63,926 nt of DNA from an uncultured Granulosicoccaceae bacterium (GTDB lineage Bacteria; Pseudomonadota; Gammaproteobacteria; Granulosicoccales; Granulosicoccaceae): contig CALFCF010000083.1 in assembly GCA_937951345.1 (NCBI GenBank), forward strand, positions 1 through 63,926, written 5' to 3'. Positions 45,455-57,997 of this stretch are shown here, piece after piece. Numbering within the stretch: the first letter of the stretch is position 1; the number at the start of each line of letters is the position of its first letter. The position numbers and the translations under genes were made by a program. Under the pieces are notes generated by a model. The model searched no databases and had not been told where the DNA came from. It saw only the letters and a list, made by a program, of their open reading frames with translations.

Positions 45455-46803
45455 TCAACCCCCGCCGTTTTATTTTTAACGCCGCGTCCTCGCGCGCGTA
45501 AACTGTTCTCGCCCGGCAGTGCAGCGGCAGGTGTCCCTGGAACTGGCTGTGCTGCAGGCAAACCGTAGAACTCACTGTCCGAGAAGATATCCAGAAAAAT
45601 CTGAGAACTGGGATGCAGCGGTATCGGTGATATCTCTGTTGATATCAGATGTGGTTCTTGTGGTGATGACCAGGTGCTGGCGCGCGTATTGGTTGATCCA
45701 TCCGAGCTCAAATCATTTGAAGAATTGCTTGCAATGGCTGGCCCGGCACTTAACTGGTTGATGATCAGATCGATTGTTTCCGTCGATACATCGGCGCGCG
45801 TCAGTAAAAACGACGTCAGGCTGAACGTGGTGATAGTTTGCCCATCGCCATAGAAGTCTGCGGAGTTGCGTAACTGATAATGAGTGAGATTGTTGCGAAG
45901 CTGTTCGTTCGTCTCAGCAAGGTCAATCATGGTCTGCAATTTCTGCTCAGGTAAACCAATCAGTCTGAATCTGTGGTTTTCCAGTTGGCTCGTGATCAGC
46001 CGGCTAGGTGCCTGATCGAAAAACACAACAGCATCAACGGCACCTGATTCAAGTTTTGTCAGTGCATGAGACTCCGGTGCGTAAACCGCCTCGTAGGAAT
46101 CAGCGTTGAACCCGGCTGAATTCAACAAGCTGGAAAGTTGTGTCATGGTGGCTGCGTCTTTGCCACTGATGTTGATGCGTTTGCCTTTGAGATCGTTAAG
46201 CGTCGAGCCATTAAATTCTTCGCGAACCACAATATGAAGCAGTATCGGCTTATGAGTCGATACCAGCCGCAATTCTTTATGACCGCTTATCGGGTTTTCA
46301 CCAGAGTAGCTGTACATGCGATCTGCCAGGTCTGCCCGCACAATAGCGAGCTCCGCCCGACCTTCGATTAAATCTTCAAGACTTGCATTCGGCCCTGAGG
46401 TAGAAATGGCAAGCGCTCGAGGTGCTGACTCAGCGCTATGTAAGGGCAGATTACGCCAGTTGAATGTTGATGCCAGTGTCTCCGCCGAAGCACGCAAGCT
46501 ACTGTCGAAACCTGCTGAAACAATACGGATTAACGAGGATTCGCCTGCGTTTAGATCGAATTCACCGCCATCGTAGCTGCTCGACGGATCATCCTCGGCG
46601 GACAGGATCCCGGGCAGTAGTGCAGACGTAAGCAAAAGACTTGCAAACAGACACAGCCAAGCGCTCAATCGGTGCGCACCGGATAACCGGAACCGTTTGC
46701 GAAGCTGTTTTCTGCCCGAACACGGGCGGGCAAGACACATGGCAAGTGCCTCGCTTTCAGGAATCGTGTGTCCTGATTCTGTGTTCTTATGTAAGTCGGA
46801 CAT
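45451..46803 (-). CDS. TAXI-family periplasmic binding protein
   Basis: 450 residues from the ATG at 46803; a GTG at 46812 and an ATG at 46740 are alternatives. A long basic n-region and hydrophobic segment (WLCLFASLLLTSALL) end near ILSAED. The TAXI solute-binding fold is indicated by SGPNASLEDLIEGRAELAIV, a hinge VVREEFNGSTLNDLKGKRIN and GAVDAVVFFDQAPS. TAXI proteins normally feed TRAP transporters, but no TRAP membrane genes are here. Instead it overlaps a GGDEF/EAL protein. About 80 extra C-terminal residues are Ser/Pro-rich and may contact the sensor. Confidence 0.82.
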   Translation of the reverse strand: MSDLHKNTESGHTIPESEALAMCLARPCSGRKQLRKRFRLSGAHRLSAWLCLFASLLLTSALLPGILSAEDDPSSSYDGGEFDLNAGESSLIRIVSAGFDSSLRASAETLASTFNWRNLPLHSAESAPRALAISTSGPNASLEDLIEGRAELAIVRADLADRMYSYSGENPISGHKELRLVSTHKPILLHIVVREEFNGSTLNDLKGKRINISGKDAATMTQLSSLLNSAGFNADSYEAVYAPESHALTKLESGAVDAVVFFDQAPSRLITSQLENHRFRLIGLPEQKLQTMIDLAETNEQLRNNLTHYQLRNSADFYGDGQTITTFSLTSFLLTRADVSTETIDLIINQLSAGPAIASNSSNDLSSDGSTNTRASTWSSPQEPHLISTEISPIPLHPSSQIFLDIFSDSEFYGLPAAQPVPGTPAAALPGENSLRARGRGVKNKTAGVE

Positions 46804-47209
46804 TATCGTCACTTACGCAAAAAAGTGCTTGTATCGCGATAAATAGTATTGATCACAAATAGTTAGCGGCCAGTCCTGACAGCAGTTGACCTGATATTTC
46901 GCGTTGATCAGGCCCTGCTACGACATATCCTTTCGCAATTTGCTAACGATAGATGGACGATTTTTGTAAGTACCTGAATTTTTTCGACCTATCAGCGCAG
47001 ACCTTGACTGTTCATCGATCTAATAGCGGTCAGTTTGCTGTAATATTGTGCAAATTTGTTTCTATCAACGGTTTGGTTTCATAGAGGTTAAAATCCCGCA
47101 ACGCGGATTCACGGGTAGCGCACCGACGCAGTAGCCAGTCGACAGACTCTCTCATACACTGATTTTTTACCGTTTCGGCCATCGAGCCGCTTCTGCAGGA
47201 ACTTACTAC
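46804..47209. promoter_or_regulatory. Divergent region between the TAXI gene and der
   Basis: About 400 bp with no supported ORF, holding the promoters of the TAXI-GGDEF/EAL pair and of der. TTGACT at 47004-47009 is the best -35-like hexamer for der but has no matching -10 at normal spacing. AGGA (about 47196) fits the TTG start of der. Confidence 0.35.
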
Positions 47210-48793
47210 TTGCATAATTTTGTGAACAAGGTGCCAGTCATCGCTCTGGTAGGGCGACCGAATGTCGGCAAATCAACGCTTTTTAATCGCCTGACTCGTT
47301 CTCGGGATGCGTTGGTTGCTGATATTCCGGGGTTGACCCGTGACCGGCAGTACGGCGCCGGGCAGCTTGGCGACTTTCCGTACACAGTAATCGATACCGG
47401 TGGTCTGGCTGATCAATGGGCCGATACCCGGTTTGAGCGTGACGCACCGGGTAAGACCCGGGTGAATGCGTCTCAAACTGACGACCTGGACGGCGAGCTT
47501 TTCGCGCAGACTTTGCTGGCAATCCAGGAGGCTGATGCTGTTCTGCTGCTGGTCGATGGGCGTAGTGGCCTTACGGCCGCGGACGAGCAGATTGCCACGC
47601 AACTGCGGCGCATTGATGTAAACATCGTTCTGGTGGTGAATAAAATCGATGGGGTTGGCGAAGAGCAGGCTAAAGCCGAATTTTTCAGTATGGGTCTCGA
47701 TGAGCCTTACGCGATTTCAGCGTCGCACGGGCGAGGTGTGCAACTGCTGTTGGACGGTGTGCGCAAGTCGCTGGTAACTATCGGTGCTGTGCCGGTTGAA
47801 CCAACAGATGCAGACGCCCCCGTCAGTGACGAAATGACAGCCGTAGACGATGCCGGGTCAACCCATGCATCGGATGAGTGGGTGCCCGACAATACTGATC
47901 GGGATTCTACACCCATGCCCATTGCGATCGCATTTATCGGACGCCCCAATGCCGGTAAATCGACGTTGACTAATTGTCTTTGTGGCGAAAGCAGAGTTAT
48001 AGCCAACGATACACCGGGTACAACAAGAGACGCCATATCGATACCGTTTTCGCGTGCCGGCCGGTCTTACACACTTATCGATACCGCCGGTGTTCGTAAA
48101 CGCGGCAAGGTCACGGATATCGTTGAAAAGTTCAGTGTCGTGAAAACACTCGCGGCAATTGAGTGCGCGCATGTCTGTGTCTATTTGATAGACGCAACTC
48201 AGGGTGTTAGTGAACAGGATCTGCAGCTATTGGGTTACACCATCGACCGGGGTCGGGCATTGGTTGTTGCCGTGAACAAATGGGATGCCCTTGATCGGGA
48301 TCAGCGCGAGCAGGTTAAGGATGATCTGACACGGCGAGTCACGTTTCTTAATTTCACGCGCATCCATTTTATCAGTGCGTTGAAAGGGACAGGGATTGGC
48401 GGGATGTTACGCTCGATTGATCGGGCTTACAGAAGCGCCCATATCAATTTGAGTACACCGGAGTTAACGCGATTACTGGCTCTGGCGATTGAGCGGCATC
48501 AGCCGCCGATGGTTAATGGCAGGCGTATAAAACTCCGCTATGCCCATCAGGGGGGCATTCACCCGCCGGTTGTGGTGATACACGGAAATCAGACGGACAA
48601 GCTGCCGCGTGACTACCAGCGCTATCTGGTTAACTTTTTTCAAAAGGAAATCGGTTTGTTCGGTACACCATTGCAATTGCGCATGCGCCAATCGGACAAC
48701 CCGTATAAGAATAAGGGCAAAAAAACCGGGCGCAGCAGCAAAACTACAAAAGAAAAAGCGACAAAGAAAGAGCGAAAATCGCGACGACAGTAG
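47210..48793 (+). CDS. der: Ribosome assembly GTPase Der (EngA)
   Basis: 527 residues from the TTG at 47210, which has AGGA at good spacing; a GTG at 47222 also fits the family start. Two GTPase domains (GRPNVGKST and GRPNAGKST, NKID and NKWD) and a C-terminal KH-like domain define Der, needed for 50S maturation. It is about 40 residues longer than usual. Extra residues lie after the first DTGG motif (about 68-98, WADTRFERDAPGKTRVNASQ) and in an acidic linker between the G domains. The C-terminus is Lys-rich, as is common. Confidence 0.95.
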   Translation: MHNFVNKVPVIALVGRPNVGKSTLFNRLTRSRDALVADIPGLTRDRQYGAGQLGDFPYTVIDTGGLADQWADTRFERDAPGKTRVNASQTDDLDGELFAQTLLAIQEADAVLLLVDGRSGLTAADEQIATQLRRIDVNIVLVVNKIDGVGEEQAKAEFFSMGLDEPYAISASHGRGVQLLLDGVRKSLVTIGAVPVEPTDADAPVSDEMTAVDDAGSTHASDEWVPDNTDRDSTPMPIAIAFIGRPNAGKSTLTNCLCGESRVIANDTPGTTRDAISIPFSRAGRSYTLIDTAGVRKRGKVTDIVEKFSVVKTLAAIECAHVCVYLIDATQGVSEQDLQLLGYTIDRGRALVVAVNKWDALDRDQREQVKDDLTRRVTFLNFTRIHFISALKGTGIGGMLRSIDRAYRSAHINLSTPELTRLLALAIERHQPPMVNGRRIKLRYAHQGGIHPPVVVIHGNQTDKLPRDYQRYLVNFFQKEIGLFGTPLQLRMRQSDNPYKNKGKKTGRSSKTTKEKATKKERKSRRQ

Positions 48794-48849
48794 CGTTGCC
48801 CGTCGAAATTATCCGGTATTGAACTCTAGCATTCGATCCATAAATGCGG

Positions 48850-49752
48850 TTATTCGATGACGAGCAATTGCGGATCTATCCAGGTGCCATTGAGAGCGAC
48901 ACCCCAATGCAGGTGCGGACCGGTAACACGCCCTGTTGCCCCCACCAGCCCCACCGTTTGCCCGGCGATCACATATTCACCGGGGCGCACCAGAATTTTG
49001 CTCAGATGCGAATAAAGCCCAACCAGGCCCAGTCCATGGTCGATGAAAACGGTTTTGCCATTGAAGTGATAATCACCGACCTCGCTGATAATGCCGGCAT
49101 GGCTGGCGAATACCGGCACACCAGTGGGCACAGCTATATCCAGTCCGAGATGGCGGCTGCGCCGCTTGTTATTGAACAGCCGTTGCAGGCCGAAGATACT
49201 GCTGATGCGACCGTCTACCGGCAACTGAAAGTTTGCCGCATTGAAGTCATCGCGCCAGGCATTGCGGGCTTCAAGCATTTGCCTGCGATCGATCTGTAGA
49301 CGTGTGGCCAGAGATGCCGGGGGCGTCACCAGGTCCTCATTTGCGATCTGGAGTTTTTGTAACGGATAGTCGTGCGCCGTCACGTTGAAACTGATCTGAC
49401 GTTGCTCACCATCTGTGTCAAACACTGACAGCCAATGAACACCCTCAGCGATATCGAGAGGTACGCCTACGATAGCAAACCAGCGGTCGCGGCTTGCCAG
49501 TACGGCGATGTTTTTCTGCTGCCAGAGGACAGTCGGAGTTTGTGTTGATGATGCGTCGGCCGCGTTCAGGTCTATTACAGCGATGCCGCCCGGAACCGGT
49601 TGTTGGTGTAAACTGAACCCGTTGTCGAATTGTATTTTGGTGCCTCTTTCTATGTCGGCGAGAGAGAGACTGGAGAAGCTGAAGTGACACCAAAGAGTCA
49701 GCCAGGCCACAACGACGTAGCGCACAGATTGTGGATATCTTTTTGTGAGCAT
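48850..49752 (-). CDS. M23-family peptidoglycan metallopeptidase
   Basis: 300 residues from the ATG at 49752; the open frame continues upstream over the smc promoter side but has no signal peptide there. A signal peptide (VVVAWLTLWCHFSFSSLSLA) is followed by an Ig-like N-terminal domain and a LytM/M23 domain: RHLGLDIAVPTGVPVFA (His and Asp zinc ligands), GLYSHL and GPHLHWGV (His-x-His). It should cut or regulate cutting of peptide cross-links in the periplasm. The gene is inserted between der and smc on the opposite strand. Confidence 0.9.
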   Translation of the reverse strand: MLTKRYPQSVRYVVVAWLTLWCHFSFSSLSLADIERGTKIQFDNGFSLHQQPVPGGIAVIDLNAADASSTQTPTVLWQQKNIAVLASRDRWFAIVGVPLDIAEGVHWLSVFDTDGEQRQISFNVTAHDYPLQKLQIANEDLVTPPASLATRLQIDRRQMLEARNAWRDDFNAANFQLPVDGRISSIFGLQRLFNNKRRSRHLGLDIAVPTGVPVFASHAGIISEVGDYHFNGKTVFIDHGLGLVGLYSHLSKILVRPGEYVIAGQTVGLVGATGRVTGPHLHWGVALNGTWIDPQLLVIE

Positions 49753-49903
49753 CTGAGGAGTCTCCCGGATAGTGCATCGCTTGGCAGTATTTGATGAACG
49801 CTGTGCTACTGTTATTACATGATCTATGGAATTGTCCGGAGTGGACTGCGTTGTTCCGTAAAACCAAGTACAATGTGGCATCTCTACTGCCCTTTATCAG
49901 CCA

Positions 49904-52900
49904 ATGCGCCTGAGCAGCATAAAGTTATCAGGTTTCAAATCATTTGTTGATCCCACCAGCATCAGCCTGCCCGGTGATCTGATTGGTATCGTCGGTCCTA
50001 ACGGATGCGGTAAATCAAACACGATTGATGCCGTCCGCTGGGTCATGGGAGAAACCTCGGCCAAGCAGCTCCGTGGTGATTCCATGGACGATGTCATTTT
50101 TACCGGCTCTGCATCTCGTAAACCTGTCGGAACAGCATACGTCGAGCTGGTATTTGATAACAGTGATGCGTCGCTGGGTGGCGAGTATGCGCGTTATGCC
50201 GAAGTCGCGGTCCGCCGCGAGGTCTCGCGCGACGGCCAGTCGCGTTACTTCCTGAATAACACCCGCTGCCGCCGACGCGATATCCGTGACATTTTTCTCG
50301 GTACCGGGCTTGGTCCGCGCAGCTATTCCATTATTGAACAAGGCATGATCTCGCGGCTTATTGATGCAAAGCCCGAAGAAATGCGCGTTTATCTGGAAGA
50401 AGCCGCCGGTATTTCGAAATATAAAGAACGGCGTCGTGAGACAGAAACCCGCATCCGTCACACACGCGATAATCTGGATCGGCTGGATGATCTGCGCGAA
50501 GAAGTAGATAAACAGCTGGCGCACCTGAAGCGCCAGGCGAGTACCGCTGAAAAATACCGAGTTCTCAAAGACGACGAACATAAGGTACGCGGCGAGTTGC
50601 TCGGTTTACGTTTAGTCGAATTCAATTCGCGACTCGGCAGTGCTGATGAGTCGATTCGCCAGAAAGAGATAAAGCTCGAAGAACAGGTCGCGGAGCTGCG
50701 TCAATGCGAAGCGTCCATAGAAACTGAGCGACAAAATCAGAGTGAAGCAAGTGACGGTTTTAATACTGCACAAGGTAACTATTACAAGCTGGGGTCTGAA
50801 GTCTCCAAAATCGAGCAACAGATTCGTTTTACCCGCGAGAGTCGTGAACAGCAATCGACCGAACTTGAACAGCTTGAACGCTCATTGCAGGAAGCACGTG
50901 ATCACATTGAAGCCGATCGGAAGCGAATAAAAGATATCGATGAGTCGATGGCCAGTGATCAGCCTACTTACGACAAACTTCAGGCTGACCAGAAGATATC
51001 GGCTGACATGCTGGTGCAGGCCAAATCCAAGCTTGCTGAATGGCAAACCCGTGCTGATGAACATGCTCGGCGCGAGTCGGGTTTTGCGCAAACGGCTCAG
51101 GTTGAACTCTCGCGCATGGATCAGCTGGAGCGTGGTATTGCCCAGACAAGCAAACGATCTGATCGCTTGCAAACAGAACTTAATGCCATTGCGATCGACG
51201 AAGTCAACAACACGATCGAACAGACCATTGCTGACGAAACAGCGATTGCCGCCGAAGAGGCACGGCTGGTTAAAAATCTCGAATCGGGCGTTGCTGATCT
51301 TCAGTCGCTGCGTGAAAAACACAAACAGTTGCTTGATGCACTCGATGGCAAGCGTGCTACAGCTCAGACGGCCATCGGTAAACTGGCGTCTCTTGAGGCA
51401 CTACAGCAGGCAGCCCTGGGTGATAGCACGGCTGCCAGCGGTCAATGGCTGGATAAGTATCAGCTGGTGGAGCGACCGCGTCTTGCAGAGACATTAAAAG
51501 CTGAGCCCGGTTGGGAGAATGCGGTTGAACTGGTTCTTGGCGACTACCTCGAGGCAGTTTGTGTTGACGATATGTCGACGCTGGAGAAAGCCTTGTCCGG
51601 TTACGGTCAAGAGTCAGGCAGGCTGACGATGTTCGAATATTCCGGCCAGAGCAACAACACCGGGGCTGCCGGCACACTGGCAGCAAAAGTCACTGCCGAT
51701 GACACTGTTCTGCAGATGTTGTCGAACGTGCAGGTGGCAGGTTCACTGGCTGACGCGTTGTCTTCACGCTCTGCTCTGGGGGACGGGCAATCGCTCATTA
51801 CGCAGGATGGATGGTGGGTGGGTGCCAGCTGGATACGCACCGGTATCACCGATTCGCAGGGTAGTGTGCTGCAGCGCGAAACCGAAATCGCATCGTTGCG
51901 TGAGCAGTTGGAAACTGACGAGCAGGCAGTTGCCACACTGCAAAATGATCTCAGCGAAATTAACACGAAGCTCGGTGATCACGAGAGTCGTCGTGAGACG
52001 TTGCAGACCAGCCTCAATCAGGTGTTACATCGCCTGTCCGACACCAAGAGTCTATTGGTGTCCAGCCAAAAGCAGCTGGAGCAGTATCACAGTCGTCAAT
52101 CACGGTTGCGTGAAGAACTTGCAGAAATAGAGCAAATCAAAGGCAACGATGAGCAACAGGTGAAAGAGGCGCGTGATCGGCGGGCTGAGGCGCTTGAAGC
52201 GATGGAGTCGTTGACGGGTCAGTCGGACGAATTGAAGGCAGAGCAGCAGGAACTTCAGGCGGAACTGGCGCGTGCAGAGCAACTCGTTTCGCAGGAGCGC
52301 GATGCCGGTCAGGAGATCGCTATACGAATGGAATCGATGCGTACCGCACGCGAAACAACCGATCAGAATTTGACCCGTATGCAAGCACAGATAGAACAAT
52401 TCACTGTGCGTCAGGAGCAGCTTTCACTGGCGCTGTCCAGTGACGAGGAAGATCCACTGATTGCACTGGAAGCATCGCTTGATGGTGTGTTGAGTGCGCA
52501 TCATGCATCAGAATCAACACTCGCGGCTGCCCGCGAGGCGCTTGAGAAATCAGAACAACGTTTGCGATCCCATGAACAGGCAAGGTTGCAGGCTGAATCG
52601 CGTGTGCAAAGTGCTCGCGAAGCGATTCAGGAGGAACGCATGGAGACGCAGGAGGTTCGCGTGCGCGTGAAAACCGTTCGTGAGCAGATGGTGGAAGCGG
52701 ACTACAATGAAAAAGATGTACTTGAGTCGTTACCTGAAGAGGCTACCGCAGAGGAGTGGGCCAGAACGCTCGAAGACCTGGAACGCAAGATTCAACGTCT
52801 GGGCCCGATAAATCTGGCTGCTATCGAAGAACACACGGAACAGCTTGAGCGCAAGGAGTACCTTGATAAACAACACGTCGATGTCACTGATGCGCTGACG

Positions 52901-53413
52901 ACGCTTGAAAGCGCGATAGCGAAAATAGATAAAGAAACCCGGGCGCGGTTTAAGGAAACCTTTGACAAGGTCAATGCAAAAGTTTCGGAAATATTTCCGC
53001 GCCTGTTCGGGGGTGGTAAAGCGCATCTGGAGCTGACGGGTGATGACCTGTTGAATACCGGTGTAACCGTACTTGCGCAGCCGCCTGGCAAGAAGATTAC
53101 CAGCAATCAACTGTTGTCCGGTGGCGAGAAAGCTTTAACCGCAGTAGCATTGGTATTCGCGTTTTTTGAATTGAACCCGTCACCATTTTGTATGCTTGAC
53201 GAGGTCGATGCGCCACTTGATGATGCGAACGTGGGACGGTTTTGTGCGATGGTCAAAGAAATGTCCGAACGCGTACAGTTCATCTTTATCACGCACAATA
53301 AACTGACTATGGAACTCGCTCAGCAATTGATGGGTGTCACGATGAATGAGCCGGGTGTATCTCGATTGGTGGCGGTGGACATTGACGAAGCGGCGGAATT
53401 GGCTGGCGCTTGA
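49904..53413 (+). CDS. smc: Chromosome partition protein Smc
   Basis: 1169 residues, standard length. Walker A GPNGCGKSN (about 32-40), long coiled coils, a central hinge (about 500-660), then the ABC signature LLSGGEKAL and Walker B FCMLDEVDAPLDD near the C-terminus. It compacts and segregates the chromosome with ScpA and ScpB, which are not in this window. It is followed by zipA and ligA as in many gammaproteobacteria without MukBEF. Confidence 0.97.
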   Translation: MRLSSIKLSGFKSFVDPTSISLPGDLIGIVGPNGCGKSNTIDAVRWVMGETSAKQLRGDSMDDVIFTGSASRKPVGTAYVELVFDNSDASLGGEYARYAEVAVRREVSRDGQSRYFLNNTRCRRRDIRDIFLGTGLGPRSYSIIEQGMISRLIDAKPEEMRVYLEEAAGISKYKERRRETETRIRHTRDNLDRLDDLREEVDKQLAHLKRQASTAEKYRVLKDDEHKVRGELLGLRLVEFNSRLGSADESIRQKEIKLEEQVAELRQCEASIETERQNQSEASDGFNTAQGNYYKLGSEVSKIEQQIRFTRESREQQSTELEQLERSLQEARDHIEADRKRIKDIDESMASDQPTYDKLQADQKISADMLVQAKSKLAEWQTRADEHARRESGFAQTAQVELSRMDQLERGIAQTSKRSDRLQTELNAIAIDEVNNTIEQTIADETAIAAEEARLVKNLESGVADLQSLREKHKQLLDALDGKRATAQTAIGKLASLEALQQAALGDSTAASGQWLDKYQLVERPRLAETLKAEPGWENAVELVLGDYLEAVCVDDMSTLEKALSGYGQESGRLTMFEYSGQSNNTGAAGTLAAKVTADDTVLQMLSNVQVAGSLADALSSRSALGDGQSLITQDGWWVGASWIRTGITDSQGSVLQRETEIASLREQLETDEQAVATLQNDLSEINTKLGDHESRRETLQTSLNQVLHRLSDTKSLLVSSQKQLEQYHSRQSRLREELAEIEQIKGNDEQQVKEARDRRAEALEAMESLTGQSDELKAEQQELQAELARAEQLVSQERDAGQEIAIRMESMRTARETTDQNLTRMQAQIEQFTVRQEQLSLALSSDEEDPLIALEASLDGVLSAHHASESTLAAAREALEKSEQRLRSHEQARLQAESRVQSAREAIQEERMETQEVRVRVKTVREQMVEADYNEKDVLESLPEEATAEEWARTLEDLERKIQRLGPINLAAIEEHTEQLERKEYLDKQHVDVTDALTTLESAIAKIDKETRARFKETFDKVNAKVSEIFPRLFGGGKAHLELTGDDLLNTGVTVLAQPPGKKITSNQLLSGGEKALTAVALVFAFFELNPSPFCMLDEVDAPLDDANVGRFCAMVKEMSERVQFIFITHNKLTMELAQQLMGVTMNEPGVSRLVAVDIDEAAELAGA

Positions 53414-53730
53414 TCCGGCTGTTAACTTTCGATAATCATTTACTGGAAACCATCTCAAAATTGATCGGGGACGCCGAGTCCTGCACGCTGATCCTGCGTT
53501 GTGTTCCGTTCTGCGCTGCTCATTTACCGCGTGTAAACTGCTCTGCTCGAGCGCACAATCTCAATTTTGAGATGGCTTCTATAATAACCAATTGCAAACG
53601 GACACCTTGTTGTTGGTTAATTTTCCTAGCTTATTCGATCAGTCAAGCATCGAAATTCTGACTGATTTTTAGCTCTACCGATTGGTGGTAAACTTATCAC
53701 TGCCAATTTTTTGCCGAGATATGTCGACGT
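53414..53730. promoter_or_regulatory. smc-zipA intergenic region with inverted repeats
   Basis: 317 bp without a credible gene. CCATCTCAAAATTGA (53450-53464) recurs inverted as TCAATTTTGAGATGG (53561-53575), a perfect 15-bp pair 96 bp apart. The right copy forms its own palindrome ATCTCAATTTTGAGAT (53558-53573). TATAAT lies at 53580-53585. The layout suggests a regulated zipA-ligA promoter with two operators that could loop. Confidence 0.5.
53638..53670 (+). terminator. Possible terminator in the smc-zipA gap
   Basis: ATCAGTCA (53638-53645) pairs with TGACTGAT (53659-53666) and a run of T follows to 53670. The stem is AT-rich and the loop 13 nt, so efficiency is uncertain. It lies 60 bp before zipA. 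Confidence 0.5.
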
Positions 53731-57044
<3,314 letters not shown>

Positions 57045-57070
57045 TTAAAAGTTGATAAACGAAAGTGACT

Positions 57071-57889
57071 ATGAATAATCCGCGCGTAGCCATTAACGGT
57101 GCTGCTGGTCGAATGGGCAGGCAATTGCTGCTGGCGCTGGCAGAGCACCCATCCTGTGAACTGGGAGCTGCCGCTGAGTATGCAGGGCATGCGAGTGTCG
57201 GTCATCAGGTAGCATTGCTGGAACCGGCTTATGCTGATCGATCAGATGCCCGGGATGTCATTGATGCGCTTCCTCCGGTTGTTGATCAATTCGATGTCTG
57301 TGTCGACTTTACCCGTCCGGATGTGACGCTTGCGATGATGAGCGCACTTGCGGGTACGGATAAATCTTTTGTTGTTGGCACGACCGGATTTGATGCAAAT
57401 GGTGTCGCGCAACTTGAGCAGGTAGCGAAAGAACATGCGGTTGTATTTGCACCCAATTTTAGCGTGGGTGTTACATTGACTCTGGGTCTGCTTGAGGCTG
57501 CGGCCGCAAGCCTTGGCGATGACTATGACGTCGAGATTATCGAGGCGCATCACCGTAACAAGGTGGATGCGCCTTCAGGGACTGCGTTACGGATGGGGCA
57601 GTCAGTTGCCAAAGCTCTGAATCGGGATCTTGACGCCTGTGCCGTATACGGGAGGCAGGGAATTACCGGCGTTCGTGACCACAAAACCATTGGTTTTGAA
57701 ACTGTTCGTGCGGGTGACATAATTGGTGATCACACGGTCTTGTTTGCCGGTCAGGGCGAACGCATTGAAATAACGCATCGCGCGACGGATCGTATGACGT
57801 TTGCACGCGGCGCGATACGGGCTGCACATTGGGTCAGTTCACAACCGCCAGGCTTGTATGACATGACGCATGTGATTGGTCTGGGGTAG
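57071..57889 (+). CDS. dapB: 4-hydroxy-tetrahydrodipicolinate reductase
   Basis: 272 residues from the ATG at 57071 (a GTG lies two codons upstream). NAD(P) motif VAINGAAGRMGRQL, FVVGTTGF, APNFSVGVTLTL, and the catalytic EAHHRNKVDAPSGTA are canonical. It acts in lysine and diaminopimelate synthesis. Its placement just before the fab cluster, where plsX-fabH often stand, is unusual. Confidence 0.96.
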   Translation: MNNPRVAINGAAGRMGRQLLLALAEHPSCELGAAAEYAGHASVGHQVALLEPAYADRSDARDVIDALPPVVDQFDVCVDFTRPDVTLAMMSALAGTDKSFVVGTTGFDANGVAQLEQVAKEHAVVFAPNFSVGVTLTLGLLEAAAASLGDDYDVEIIEAHHRNKVDAPSGTALRMGQSVAKALNRDLDACAVYGRQGITGVRDHKTIGFETVRAGDIIGDHTVLFAGQGERIEITHRATDRMTFARGAIRAAHWVSSQPPGLYDMTHVIGLG

Positions 57890-57997
57890 AGGATTTAGGA
57901 CAGTCAAGCGTGGCTTTACGTCAATGCTTCCTTTTAAAGTCTGTCTGGCGCGCCGAATAAACAATCCAATAGCTAATTTTCTAAAGACACAGTAACA

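Noticed and set aside
50015-50581. Minus-strand open frame of 188 codons
   Set aside because: It is antisense to the conserved Smc N-terminal ATPase region.
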